From: JANQPX01 sp039197065
GTDB taxonomy: Bacteria > Pseudomonadota > Alphaproteobacteria > Geminicoccales > Geminicoccaceae
DNA length: 64,000 bases
NCBI GenBank assembly: GCA_039197065.1
Contig: JBCCUL010000008.1
Span: 62,001-126,000, forward strand
Reading direction: 5' to 3'
The notes beneath the pieces were generated by a model, which was given only the letters and a program-made list of their open reading frames with translations, was not told the DNA's origin and did no database searches. Each line of letters opens with the position of its first letter. Position 1 is the stretch's first letter. Below are positions 1 to 8,567 of the stretch, one piece after another. The position numbers and the translations under genes were made by a program.

Positions 1-549
1 ATTGACGCTCGGCGCGTCGCCGCCGATGAGTTCATGGAAGAACGTCACCGAGGCGTCGATGTCCTGGGCGGGGATCGCGGCCTGGCGGATGTGGATTTCG
101 GCGGCGGAATCCTGCGCCTCCAGCGTCGCCTCCGGCAACGGGGCCACGGTCTGATTGACCTCGATCACGTTGAAAGAAGAATCGTAAACGTAGATCTGAT
201 GAACGCCGGCCATGGCATAAACGCCGGCATCCGAATAAAGGACGCCGGCGGCGTCGAGCCGGGATCGCACGGCGGCCAGATCCGGCACGGAGATGGCGAA
301 ATGACCGCCGACCGTAGGATTATGCATGAAGCCGTTGTCGCTCGCGAAGCTCGTTACCTGGCGCACCACATGCAGGCCGCGGTTTTCGGTGCCGAAATAA
401 GCGATGCTGTCCTCGTCGTGATGCAGCTCGCCCGGGCGGTCAGGATAGGTCCACTGCCCCTCTCGAAGGCCGATCATGTCGCGCAGAAAGGCCTTCGTCT
501 CCTGAACCTTCAAGGCGGGGACGTTGATGTGATGCAGCATCCAGCTCAT
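1..549 (-). CDS. VOC (glyoxalase-fold) family protein, 3' end outside window
   Basis: Reading leftwards from ATG at 549 gives MSWMLHHINVPALKVQETKA and stays open to base 1, about 183 codons, so the C-terminus is missing. The opening HHINVPA strand, a central GHFAISVPDL strand and a later AAEIHIRQAAIPAQDIDASV stretch look like the repeated beta-alpha-beta-beta-beta modules of the vicinal oxygen chelate fold, which bind a metal through His/Glu residues. This suggests a glyoxalase or dioxygenase-like enzyme, but the substrate cannot be read from sequence. A GGGAGG ribosome binding site sits just upstream of 549. It is the last visible gene of a minus-strand group, separated from the next gene by about 110 bp with GC-rich hairpins. 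Confidence 0.85.
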   Translation of the reverse strand, partial: MSWMLHHINVPALKVQETKAFLRDMIGLREGQWTYPDRPGELHHDEDSIAYFGTENRGLHVVRQVTSFASDNGFMHNPTVGGHFAISVPDLAAVRSRLDAAGVLYSDAGVYAMAGVHQIYVYDSSFNVIEVNQTVAPLPEATLEAQDSAAEIHIRQAAIPAQDIDASVTFFHELIGGDAPSVN

Positions 550-659
550 AGCAGCCTCCCAGGGGCGGACGCGCCCCTACGTTGACTTGATGGGGCAGCT
601 TGCCCCTGTGTTTATTCGATTATCGTTGTTTTCTGACGTATAGGAACCCGCCAAGCGGA

Positions 660-1127
660 TCAGGGGAGTACGCCTTCCTCTTTCAGGCGCTGGCGCAAAG
701 CCTCCAGGCGTTCGGCATTGACGCCGAAATCGGAATAGCCGGTGCGCGCCGCGGACCGAACGGCGATCACCCCCTCTTCGGGTCGAAGCTGAAATTCAAG
801 GTCATCGACAAAGCGAAAGATCCGGCTTCTGGATTCGGCGTGCAGATAGGTGTCATCAGCGGTGACGATCGTGGTGCGCGGCAGATCGGCGACCGCTTTT
901 TGGAGCGCGCCCCAGGCCGCAGCCTGGTCCGCATAGCGGAACGGATCGACACGCTTCGTTTCGTCATCCGTATCGCTGGCGGCGCAATTGGGACTATCGG
1001 GACAAGGAGCCAGACGGCCGTCGCTTCCGAGACCGAGCGTCTCGGGCGCGCTGCTGCAGCCGAAAAGAAAGGACAGCATCAGCGCCCCCATCGCCGCTTT
1101 GATTGATCGTCCGGTCCCCATCATCAC
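660..1127 (-). CDS. DUF1499 family lipoprotein
   Basis: The 155-residue product begins with a lipoprotein signal peptide: a hydrophobic stretch, then LSFLFGC with the lipobox Cys at about residue 24, followed by Ser-Ser. The mature part contains CPDSPNCAAS and a later region with paired acidic and aromatic residues (FRFVDDLEF, IAVRSAARTGYSDFGVNAER), the pattern of DUF1499 proteins, whose biochemical role is unknown. It is probably membrane-anchored in the periplasm. Its start overlaps the stop of the 5-formyl-THF cyclo-ligase gene by four bases (ATGA), so the two are likely co-translated. The link with folate metabolism may be only positional. Confidence 0.85.
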   Translation of the reverse strand: MMMGTGRSIKAAMGALMLSFLFGCSSAPETLGLGSDGRLAPCPDSPNCAASDTDDETKRVDPFRYADQAAAWGALQKAVADLPRTTIVTADDTYLHAESRSRIFRFVDDLEFQLRPEEGVIAVRSAARTGYSDFGVNAERLEALRQRLKEEGVLP

Positions 1128-1714
1128 GGTCGATGCACCGCTCTTTCCGTGATCACCATATCGAGCGTCTGATCGTACGCATCGGTAGGCACCCGCTCAA
1201 CCTCCTGCGCCGCAAACGCCACGCCCACCGCCCGGACGCCGGGATCGCTTTCTTTAAGCGCCTGGATGGTACGGTCGTAATAGCCCTTGCCGTGACCGAG
1301 GCGTCGGCATGCCATGTCGAAAGCCAGAAGCGGGACGAGGACAACGGTAGGCGAGACGACCGCCGCCTCGGTCGCCGGCTCCATCACCTTGAAGCGCCCT
1401 TCGAGAAGTCGGTCTCCCGGCTTCCATTCATGGAATACCACCGGCTTGCCATCACCAACCATCCTCGGCAGGGCGCCGGCGGCGCCACGCTTGATTAGGG
1501 CGTTCAGAGCTGGACGGGGATCGAGTTCGCCTGGAAGCGGCCAATAAGCTGCGACGATAGCGCTGGCGTCGATATCGACCTCCCGGTCGATCGATGCTGC
1601 GACAGCCTTCGCTGCAAGGTCGTAATCAGCCGCGTCGATCGCGATGCGACGAGCATAGCAGCGTTTCCGTAGATCCGCTTTCTGGTCCGCCAGGTTCGGA
1701 AGGTTGATGCCCAT
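1124..1714 (-). CDS. fthC: 5-formyltetrahydrofolate cyclo-ligase
   Basis: The 196-residue protein should catalyse ATP-dependent conversion of 5-formyl-THF to 5,10-methenyl-THF. The signature GHGKGYYDR near residue 140 is diagnostic of the family, with PLLAFDMACRRLG just before it, and the N-terminal KADLRKRCYARR helix carries the basic residues usual for ATP/folate binding. Length is normal for the family (about 190). It lies directly downstream of 6S RNA and zapA on the same strand, the classic zapA-ssrS-ygfA arrangement; transcription may continue from 6S RNA into this gene. Its last bases overlap the DUF1499 lipoprotein gene. Confidence 0.95.
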   Translation of the reverse strand: MGINLPNLADQKADLRKRCYARRIAIDAADYDLAAKAVAASIDREVDIDASAIVAAYWPLPGELDPRPALNALIKRGAAGALPRMVGDGKPVVFHEWKPGDRLLEGRFKVMEPATEAAVVSPTVVLVPLLAFDMACRRLGHGKGYYDRTIQALKESDPGVRAVGVAFAAQEVERVPTDAYDQTLDMVITERAVHRP

Positions 1715-1752
1715 AACCGGCGAAGCCGTCCCCCAAAAAACCGGCGAAGCCG

Positions 1753-1779
1753 TTAAAAGAAATTAGTGGCGGAGCCGCC
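1753..1779 (-). terminator. Intrinsic terminator-like hairpin at the 3' end of 6S RNA
   Basis: On the minus strand, GGCGGCTCCGCC forms a short GC hairpin followed by ACTAATTTCTTTT, a T-rich tail. It overlaps the closing stem of the 6S RNA. Two small CGGC-GAA-GCCG hairpins (1717-1728 and 1741-1752) follow before the fthC start. Confidence 0.55.
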
Positions 1780-1933
1780 TTGGCCGTTGGTCCGATAAGT
1801 CCTCTGTGGCCTGCTTACGCAGGTGGGCGCCGTATTACCGAGACCACGGCCCCGGCAGGGACAGCTCCCTAGATAGAGAACATTGGCCCCAGGGATCTGT
1901 GGACCTGACGCACCAGGTAGCGACCGCCACCTC
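1765..1933 (-). ncRNA. ssrS: 6S RNA
   Basis: No protein fits this 220-bp gap between zapA and fthC, which is where 6S RNA lies in many proteobacteria. On the minus strand the ends pair as GTGGCGG (near 1931) with CCGCCAC (1766-1772), forming a closing stem around about 169 nt, a normal 6S length. Inside are further complementary blocks and a terminal stem-loop around CCTGCTTACGCAGG (1810-1823), compatible with a long interrupted hairpin that mimics an open promoter and binds the housekeeping RNA polymerase. The ends are estimated from the closing stem, and the central bubble was not modelled. Confidence 0.85.
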
Positions 1934-1937
1934 TTAG

Positions 1938-2288
1938 TTAGGTTCTCTCGAGCTCGGCTGCAACAGCATTCAACTGCTCGGCGACCTGTTCGATCAAGGC
2001 GGCGGCGCGGCGTTCATGATCGCTGGCAGCGCCTGCCGGTACGGCAGCAGCGCCATTATGACCGGCTTCGAGTTCTTGGATCTTGTCATAAGCATCCGAG
2101 AGCTCATCAGCGACCATCAGGCTCGCAAGCAGCATCAAGCGAGCATCGCCGATTTTCGCGCCATCAACCGCAAGCTCCGCCACTTTCCGATCGACATAAT
2201 TCGCAAGGCCTTTGACCCTGGCCTCCTCGCCTTCGCCGCACTGCACGGAATGCCGGCGGCCGTTCACGGTGATCTCGACCATGGGCAT
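1938..2288 (-). CDS. zapA: Cell division protein ZapA
   Basis: The 116-residue protein starts MPMVEITVNGRRHSVQCGEG, the short beta-strand head of ZapA, followed by a helix with VDRKVAELA and the conserved KIGDARLMLLASLMVADELSDAY segment, and ends in a long coiled coil. ZapA binds FtsZ and cross-links protofilaments at the division ring. It sits four bases from the DUF4164 gene upstream, likely in the same operon, and immediately upstream of 6S RNA, which supports both calls. Confidence 0.93.
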   Translation of the reverse strand: MPMVEITVNGRRHSVQCGEGEEARVKGLANYVDRKVAELAVDGAKIGDARLMLLASLMVADELSDAYDKIQELEAGHNGAAAVPAGAASDHERRAAALIEQVAEQLNAVAAELERT

Positions 2289-2292
2289 GGCG

Positions 2293-2592
2293 CTAATCTC
2301 CGATCATCCGATCGAGTTCCTCGATGGAGCTGTCCAGCCGGTTCGCCACCTTTTCGGTGGTCGCCTTCATGTCGTCACGCTCATGCGCCGTGCTCTTCAG
2401 CGCCTCGCCAAGACGCTCGCACTCGGTGCGCAGGCTTTCGACATCACGCAAAAGCGCATCGCGTTCGCCGGACAACCTGTCGATGACCGCGGCCTGATCG
2501 GGATCGGCCGCAGCCAAACGCCGCGCCATGACCTGCTCCAAACGGGACAACGCCTGTGTCAGGTGCTGCTCAGCTATTTCGAGCGCAGACAT
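2293..2592 (-). CDS. DUF4164 family coiled-coil protein
   Basis: From ATG at 2592 the product is 99 residues, MSALEIAEQHLTQALSRLEQ and onwards, almost entirely heptad-rich helix (LERV-, DALLRDVESLRTECERL, VANRLDSSIEELDRMIGD). An upstream in-frame start at 2697 would add 35 residues without helical character and rich in Cys, so it is less likely. DUF4164 proteins lie beside zapA in alphaproteobacteria and are thought to act with it, possibly as a ZapB-like partner, but that role is inference. The spacing of four bases to zapA implies one transcript. Confidence 0.85.
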   Translation of the reverse strand: MSALEIAEQHLTQALSRLEQVMARRLAAADPDQAAVIDRLSGERDALLRDVESLRTECERLGEALKSTAHERDDMKATTEKVANRLDSSIEELDRMIGD

Positions 2593-2820
2593 CGTGTTGA
2601 GAGAATCCTTGTCAAAAAAACAACTATTTAGCGATCTCAATTGACATAGAACACGCGGCACGTCAACTCGACATGACCTCTGATTGAGGTGCGTCAAGGA
2701 ATAGTGTTGATTTTTCCCGAGAATTGACGAGGTTGTGCTCTGCGCCTTCAGCCACTACCTCCTTCCCATCCATCGCGTCCATCCGGATCTGACGTCGGAT
2801 GACAGAAATACGATGAACAA

Positions 2821-4833
2821 ATGACCTCACTGACCGAACCCCATCAAGCCGATTCCGCCTCCGACGCCGTTTCCCATGAAGACCTGGCGAACGCCATCCG
2901 CGTTCTGTCCATGGACGCGGTCGAACAGGCAAAATCAGGGCATCCCGGCATGCCGATGGGTATGGCCGATGTCGCCACCGTCCTGTTCTCGAAGTTCCTC
3001 CGCTTCGATGCCGCTCATCCCGACTGGCCCGATCGCGATCGCTTCGTGCTGTCAGCGGGACACGGCTCGATGCTTCTTTATTCGCTTCTGCATCTGACCG
3101 GCTATCCCGGCATGACCATCGAGCAGGTGCGGAATTTTCGTCAGGCAGGCTCGCTGACCCCCGGCCATCCCGAGACAGGACACACACCAGGCGTCGAAAC
3201 CACCACCGGACCGCTGGGCCAAGGGCTGGCGACGGCCGTCGGCATGGCCTTTGCCGAGCGCCATCTCGCGGCCCGCTTCGGCCGTGAGCTGGTTGATCAC
3301 TGGACCTATGTGATCGCAAGCGACGGCGACCTGATGGAGGGCCTCAGCCATGAAGCTGCCGCCCTCGCCGGTCATCAGAAACTTGGCCGCCTTACCGTCC
3401 TCTATGACGACAACCAGATCTCGATCGACGGGCCGACGTCCCTTGCGATGTCCACCCATCAGCAGGGACGCTTTCAGGCCTATGGCTGGCATGTCATGGC
3501 GGTGGATGGCCATGATCCCGAACAGATCGAGGCGGCCATCGACGAGGCCTTGGGTTCGGACCGCCCCTCCCTGATCGCATGCCGAACCGAAATCGGACGC
3601 GGATCGCCCGGCAAGGGCGGTACGGCCGGCATTCATGGCGCGCCCCTTGGCGGGGACGAAATCCTGGCGACGCGACAAGCGCTTGGCTGGGATCATCCGC
3701 CTTTTGAAATTCCAGCACCAATCCTTTCCGCCTGGCGCGAGATCGGGGGTCGTCAGGCGGACGCTCGCGAGGAATGGCAGACGAGGCTTGAAGCTTCCTC
3801 GGCAAAGGACGAGTTTCTCGCCACGCTCGAAGGCCGGTCCGCGACAGACCTCGATGACGTGCTCGCGACCTATAAGGAAAAGCTCGAGGCGGAGAAGCCG
3901 AAGTGGGCGACGCGCAAGTCAAGCCAGGAGGCGCTGGAAGTCTTCACGTCAGCCGTGCCTGAACTGGTGGGCGGCTCTGCCGATCTGACCGGCTCCAACC
4001 TCACCAAGACCAAAGCGCTCGTTGCGCAAACGCCGGAAGAGCCGACCGGCCGTTACCTCCATTACGGCGTGCGCGAACATGGCATGGCGGCGGCCATGAA
4101 CGGCATGGCGCTGCATGGAGGCGTCATTCCCTATGGCGGCACGTTCCTGATCTTCACCGACTATTGCAAGCCGGCGATCCGTCTTTCGGCGCTGATGAAG
4201 CAGCGGGTCATCTATGTGATGAGCCATGACAGCATCGGCCTTGGCGAAGACGGGCCGACCCATCAGCCGATCGAGCAGCTTCCAGGCCTGCGCGCCATCC
4301 CAGGGCTTTGGGTTTTCCGGCCGGCGGACGCCATCGAGACGGCGGAATGCTGGGCGCTTTCGATTGCGCGCGCCGATGGTCCGTCCCTGCTTGCGCTCAC
4401 CCGTCAAGGCGTGCCGACCATTCGCGATGCAGGCGACGAAAACCGCTCGGCGAATGGCGCCTATCTGATCAAGAAGCCCGACAGCGCCCGTCAGGCGACG
4501 CTGATCGCGACGGGCTCGGAGGTTGGCATCGCACTCGATGCGGCAGCCTTGCTGGAGGCGGACGGAATCGCGGTCGCGGTCGTCTCGATGCCCTGCCAGG
4601 AGCTGTTCGACGAGCAGGACGAAAACTATCGACGAGATGTGCTGGGCAGCGCCCCCCGCCTTGCGGTCGAGGCGGCCTCGCCCTATGGCTGGAGCCGCTA
4701 TGTCGCTGACGAGAGGACCGACGTTATCGGCATCGATGGTTTCGGCGCATCGGCGCCTTATCAGGAGCTTTACGAAACATTCGGCATCACGCCTGATGCG
4801 ATCGCAAAGAGGGTGCGCGAGCATCTGCGCTAA
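2821..4833 (+). CDS. tkt: Transketolase
   Basis: The 670-residue protein is a full-length thiamine-diphosphate transketolase of the pentose phosphate and Calvin-type interconversions. Visible hallmarks are SGHPGMPMGMAD near residue 40, the ThDP/metal motif beginning at SDGDLMEG near residue 168 and running to DDNQISIDG near 198, GVREHGMAAAMNG near residue 420, and DSIGLGEDGPTHQPIEQL near residue 470. The first gene of a tkt-gap-pgk block on the plus strand, it is divergent from the zapA cluster across about 230 bp that must hold both promoters. The start ATG at 2821 has only a weak ribosome binding site; other in-frame starts are not better. Confidence 0.97.
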   Translation: MTSLTEPHQADSASDAVSHEDLANAIRVLSMDAVEQAKSGHPGMPMGMADVATVLFSKFLRFDAAHPDWPDRDRFVLSAGHGSMLLYSLLHLTGYPGMTIEQVRNFRQAGSLTPGHPETGHTPGVETTTGPLGQGLATAVGMAFAERHLAARFGRELVDHWTYVIASDGDLMEGLSHEAAALAGHQKLGRLTVLYDDNQISIDGPTSLAMSTHQQGRFQAYGWHVMAVDGHDPEQIEAAIDEALGSDRPSLIACRTEIGRGSPGKGGTAGIHGAPLGGDEILATRQALGWDHPPFEIPAPILSAWREIGGRQADAREEWQTRLEASSAKDEFLATLEGRSATDLDDVLATYKEKLEAEKPKWATRKSSQEALEVFTSAVPELVGGSADLTGSNLTKTKALVAQTPEEPTGRYLHYGVREHGMAAAMNGMALHGGVIPYGGTFLIFTDYCKPAIRLSALMKQRVIYVMSHDSIGLGEDGPTHQPIEQLPGLRAIPGLWVFRPADAIETAECWALSIARADGPSLLALTRQGVPTIRDAGDENRSANGAYLIKKPDSARQATLIATGSEVGIALDAAALLEADGIAVAVVSMPCQELFDEQDENYRRDVLGSAPRLAVEAASPYGWSRYVADERTDVIGIDGFGASAPYQELYETFGITPDAIAKRVREHLR

Positions 4834-4910
4834 CGACGATCAAGGCGGCCGGGATCGCATGACGATCCGAACGTGTCGGACAATTTCTGAAAAACCGAGG
4901 AGTGAAGACT

Positions 4911-5915
4911 GTGAGTGTTCGTGTCGCCATCAACGGCTTTGGCCGCATCGGTAGAAATGTTCTGCGCGCGATCGTCGAAAGCGGCAGGACCGACGTTCAG
5001 GTCGTCGGCATCAACGATCTGGCGCCGCCCGAGACTAACGCCCATCTCCTGCGCTATGATTCGGTGCACGGCAAGTTCAATGCAAATGTCCAGCTCGAGG
5101 GCGATACGCTGGATTGCGGCACCGGGCCGATCAAGGTGATCGCCGAGCGCGATGTCGCCAGCCTGCCCTGGGGCGATCTCGGCGTCGACGTGGTGTTCGA
5201 GTGCACCGGCATTTTCACCAAGCGCGAGGCCGCCGCCAAGCATCTGGACGCCGGCGCCAAGAAAGTTCTGATCTCCGCGCCTGGCGACGGCGCCGACCTG
5301 ACCGTGGTCTACGGCGTCAATCACGATCAGCTGGCCGCCGGTCACCAGGTGGTCTCGAATGCGTCCTGCACCACCAATTGCCTGGCCCCGGTCGCCAAGG
5401 TCCTGAACGAGACCGTCGGCATCGTCAGAGGCCATATGACGACGATCCACTCCTACACCAACGACCAGGCGCTCCTGGATACCTTCCACAAGGATCTCTA
5501 TCGGGCCCGCGGCGCCGCAACCTCGATGATCCCGACCTCAACCGGCGCCGCCCGGGCGGTCGGTCTGGTTCTGCCGGAGCTCAAGGGCAAGCTGGACGGC
5601 GGCGCCATCCGCGTGCCGACCCCGAACGTCTCCCTGGTCGACCTCACCTTCGTGCCGTCGCGCGAGACATCTGCCGACGAGATCAACAACGCGCTGCGCG
5701 CCGCAGCCGAAGGACCGCTCAAGGGCGTTCTCAATGTCACGGAGGAGCCTCTGGTCTCGATCGACCTCAACCATGACGGCGCCAGCTCGACCGTCGATCT
5801 GAAAGCCACCAAGGCGATCGAGGGCAATCTCGTCCGGGTCGCGTCCTGGTACGACAATGAGTGGGGTTTCTCCTGCCGGATGAGCGACGTCGCGGCGATC
5901 TACGGCAAGCTTTAA
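4911..5915 (+). CDS. gap: Glyceraldehyde-3-phosphate dehydrogenase, type I
   Basis: The protein (334 residues from GTG at 4911) opens with SVRVAINGFGRIGRNVLRA, the NAD-binding Rossmann motif, and contains the catalytic Cys in SNASCTTNCLAPVAKV near residue 152 and the C-terminal WYDNEWGFS signature. It oxidises glyceraldehyde 3-phosphate to 1,3-bisphosphoglycerate in the cytosol. GTG at 4911 is preferred because GAGGAG lies 8 bp upstream; an in-frame GTG at 4902 would sit inside that ribosome binding site. It lies between tkt and pgk, as is common in Hyphomicrobiales. Confidence 0.96.
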   Translation: MSVRVAINGFGRIGRNVLRAIVESGRTDVQVVGINDLAPPETNAHLLRYDSVHGKFNANVQLEGDTLDCGTGPIKVIAERDVASLPWGDLGVDVVFECTGIFTKREAAAKHLDAGAKKVLISAPGDGADLTVVYGVNHDQLAAGHQVVSNASCTTNCLAPVAKVLNETVGIVRGHMTTIHSYTNDQALLDTFHKDLYRARGAATSMIPTSTGAARAVGLVLPELKGKLDGGAIRVPTPNVSLVDLTFVPSRETSADEINNALRAAAEGPLKGVLNVTEEPLVSIDLNHDGASSTVDLKATKAIEGNLVRVASWYDNEWGFSCRMSDVAAIYGKL

Positions 5916-5928
5916 TTCTCGGACCTGT

Positions 5929-5973
5929 AATACGCTTCCAGCCCCTCCGGGCGTTCGGGGCCGGGGGCGTATT
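5929..5973 (+). promoter_or_regulatory. Hairpin between gap and pgk
   Basis: AATACGC (5929-5935) pairs with GCGTATT (5967-5973), and inside it GCCCC (5941-5945) pairs with GGGGC (5957-5961). The structure fills most of the 92-bp spacer. It is not followed by a T-run (a short ATTTTT comes about 15 bp later), so it may be a processing or partial-termination element. Function is inference. Confidence 0.5.
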
Positions 5974-6007
5974 GCATCAAAAAGCATTTTTGGGGGAGTT
6001 GGGTGTA

Positions 6008-7207
6008 ATGGCGGGCTTTCGGACGCTGGCCGATGTCAAGATTTCTGGCAGGACGGTGCTCGTTCGGGTGGATCTGAACGTGCCGATGCAGGAAGGCGAG
6101 ATTACCGACAGCACACGGATCGATCGGGTGGTCGATAGTCTGCGCGATCTTTCCGCGGCGGGCGCCAAGGTGGTGGTCATGTCCCATTTCGGCCGCCCCA
6201 AAGGCAAGCCGCAGGCGGCCATGTCGCTCAAGCCTCTGCAGGCGGCACTCGCCAAGTCGCTGCGCGGCATCGATGTCGGTTTCGTTGAGGATTGCGTCGG
6301 CCCAGACGTGGAAAAGGCGATCAAATCGCTTCGCTACGGCCACCTGCTCCTTTTGGAGAATCTTCGCTTCCACGAAGGCGAGGAGGCCAACGACGGAGGC
6401 TTCGCCGCTCGTCTCGCCGAGCTCGGCGATATCTACGTCAACGACGCGTTTTCCTGCTCTCATCGATCCCACGCTTCGATCACCGGGATCGCCGAACATC
6501 TGCCCGCCGTGGCCGGTCCGCTGATGCAGCAGGAGCTGGATGCGCTCTCCAAAGCGCTGGAGAACCCGAAACACCCGGTGATGGCGGTGATCGGCGGCGC
6601 CAAGATTTCCACCAAGCTCGAGCTGCTCGGCAATCTGATCGAGAAGGTCGACGTCATGATCCTCGGCGGCGGCATGGCCAATACCTTCCTCGCCGCGCAG
6701 GGCACGCCGATCGGCAAGTCCCTCTGCGAGCATGACATGCTCGACACGGCGAAGGAGATCATGGCGAAGGCGGAAGCGGCAGACTGCGAGATCCTGCTGC
6801 CGATCGACGGCGCGATCGCCAAGGAATTTAAAGAGGGCGTCGATCCGGTCACGGCCCCGGTCGAACTCATCCCGGAAGACGGCATGATGCTCGATATCGG
6901 CCCGATCAGTGCCGAGATGTTCGAGGATCGCCTGGCGGAATGCCGAACGGTGGTTTGGAACGGTCCGCTCGGCGCCTTCGAGCTCGAGCCCTTCGACGGC
7001 GGCACCACGGAGCTTGCCATCGCGGCTGCCGAGATGACCAAGGAGGGCAAGCTGCTCTCCGTCGCCGGCGGCGGCGACACGGTGGCAGCACTCGCCAATG
7101 CCGGCGTACTCGGTCAGTTCAGCTACATCTCGACCGCAGGCGGCGCGTTTCTCGAATGGCTGGAAGGCAAGGAGCTCCCCGGCGTGGCGGCCCTTCGTCA
7201 GACATAG
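6008..7207 (+). CDS. pgk: Phosphoglycerate kinase
   Basis: From ATG at 6008 the product is 399 residues beginning MAGFRTLADVKISGRTVLVR, followed by the substrate-binding RVDLNVP. Further hallmarks are MSHFGRPKG near residue 60, NDAFSCSHRSHAS near 150, VIGGAKISTKLELL near 200 and GGGDTVAALANAG near 357. It transfers phosphate from 1,3-bisphosphoglycerate to ADP. An upstream extension of the frame exists but overlaps gap and lacks family similarity. GGGGGAG at about 5992 serves as ribosome binding site. No fructose-bisphosphate aldolase gene follows, where some relatives have one. Confidence 0.97.
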   Translation: MAGFRTLADVKISGRTVLVRVDLNVPMQEGEITDSTRIDRVVDSLRDLSAAGAKVVVMSHFGRPKGKPQAAMSLKPLQAALAKSLRGIDVGFVEDCVGPDVEKAIKSLRYGHLLLLENLRFHEGEEANDGGFAARLAELGDIYVNDAFSCSHRSHASITGIAEHLPAVAGPLMQQELDALSKALENPKHPVMAVIGGAKISTKLELLGNLIEKVDVMILGGGMANTFLAAQGTPIGKSLCEHDMLDTAKEIMAKAEAADCEILLPIDGAIAKEFKEGVDPVTAPVELIPEDGMMLDIGPISAEMFEDRLAECRTVVWNGPLGAFELEPFDGGTTELAIAAAEMTKEGKLLSVAGGGDTVAALANAGVLGQFSYISTAGGAFLEWLEGKELPGVAALRQT

Positions 7208-7239
7208 CCGAAGCGGCGGTGGTTGTTTGACCACACCCT

Positions 7240-7944
7240 TTGCTGGCCGATGCCGACTGTGCGTCCGAAAGCTCACCGGGCATCGGCAAACCGATCCGAG
7301 GCGGCATCGATCGGAGTCCGTCGATGGCGATCAGGCAGCCGCCTTCGGGGAGGCGATCAGTCAAGCCGGAGGCGGTGACAGCCAGCCGCAAAGCGCTGCG
7401 GATGATAAGAGCACGTCAGAGCCTATCGACGTGACCTGTACGGTGGAGGTCCGCCACCAAGGCGATCGGAGCTACCGGCAACATCGCGCGTCACGCTTAT
7501 ATCGTAACGCGTGAAAACGGCGATCGACCCGCAGGCGAAGCACCCTATTACGGCGTCGAAACACAACATCGCGGCGGCCCGGAGGCTCGGGTCCAGGACC
7601 CCGCCGACGGCACGACCTATGGCGACATCATCACCGATTCCGAAGAATTCAACAGAACGGCGCTGGACCATCACGGCGACGGCGACTCGCATCCATCCGT
7701 GCGTGTCGGCACCTATCCGGGAACCTGCGATGACATCGACAAGAAATTTGAGGCCGCAGGACAGCAGATCGAGTTGGAAGGCCATGACTACCGGGCCTGG
7801 CCGAATTCGCAGAACAGTAACACCGCCGCCAGCGAAATGCTGGATTGCACCGGGTTCCCCGTTCCCGACGATCCCTATGGCTGGGTATCCGGCTGGAACG
7901 TCGATTTGCCAGAGCGCGCACCTGTCAAAGCGCCGATCAACTGA
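7240..7944 (+). pseudogene. Possible frameshifted or decayed gene of unknown function
   Basis: The best coding stretch runs from about 7435 to a stop at 7944 in one frame, containing GNIARHAYIVTREN and YYGVETQHRGGPEARVQDP, then GTYPGTCDDIDKKFEA and SNTAASEMLDCTGFPVPDDP. No ATG precedes it after the stop at 7432; the only in-frame candidate is GTG at 7699, which would discard the HAYIVT part. The preceding text seems to continue in another frame (TSEPIDVTCTVEV ending near 7450), as if about one base had been gained or lost. I do not recognise the family; the HAYIV...RGGP pattern recalls C-terminal domains of exported proteins, but only loosely. Confidence 0.4.
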
Positions 7945-7950
7945 CCATCA

Positions 7951-8349
7951 ATGAAAGCCTTGCTTCGTCCGGCCATCTTCGCGTCGGCACTGTTATCTTT
8001 GGGTGCCTGCGGCATGAGCGAAGAAGAGCAACGCCAGAAAATGGAAGACCTCAGGCAGGCCATCAGCGAGCAGCTGCCGCTGGGCAGCTCTCCTGAACCG
8101 GTCGAGGCATTGATCCAGCAGCAGGGCATCGAAGACTTCACGACGAGCGGTCCGACGACCGGGGCAGACAGCACGCTCAAGAGGGAGAGGCCTGATCTGG
8201 TGAATCAGATGCGCTACATCACCGGCGCAGTGATCCGCGACGTTTATCGAGGTATCTGGGTCTCGGAGAGCATCCATCTCCGATTCTATTATGACGAGGA
8301 CCGAAAGCTGATCTGGTCCATCGTGAGGTCGGTCGCCACCGGCCCTTGA
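7951..8349 (+). CDS. Small lipoprotein of unknown function
   Basis: The 132-residue product has a lipoprotein signal peptide with lipobox LSLGAC (Cys about residue 20), then a charged helix (SEEEQRQKMEDLRQAISEQLPLGSS) and a compact C-terminal half with QMRYITGAVIRDVYRGIWV and HLRFYYDEDRKLIWSIVRS. The 'low-complexity helix plus small beta domain' layout recalls SmpA/OmlA-type outer-membrane lipoproteins, but the match is weak. It starts seven bases after the end of the decayed gene upstream and may once have shared its transcript. Function is unknown. Confidence 0.7.
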   Translation: MKALLRPAIFASALLSLGACGMSEEEQRQKMEDLRQAISEQLPLGSSPEPVEALIQQQGIEDFTTSGPTTGADSTLKRERPDLVNQMRYITGAVIRDVYRGIWVSESIHLRFYYDEDRKLIWSIVRSVATGP

Positions 8350-8567
8350 TCCGATGGTGGACTTGCACCCGCTATTCCGATGAATAGGTGTGGCTGCCGA
8401 ACCTCGCCAAACGACGCGCAGACGATGCATCAAGCGGCCTTGCCGATCACGATTTCTGGCCACCTTTCCACATTGTCGATTAAGGGCCACGAGGTCGATC
8501 GAGGCGTCCAGGAAAACCGTTGCGTAGGGTAAGCCGTCCCTTCTAAAAGAGAAGGATGACTCTATGA

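Noticed and set aside
2593..2697. Longer start for the DUF4164 gene
   Set aside because: The extra 35 residues lack the helical heptad pattern and include the likely promoter area facing tkt.
5912..7276. A 454-codon minus-strand frame opposite pgk
   Set aside because: Shadow of pgk; no recognisable domain or ribosome binding site.
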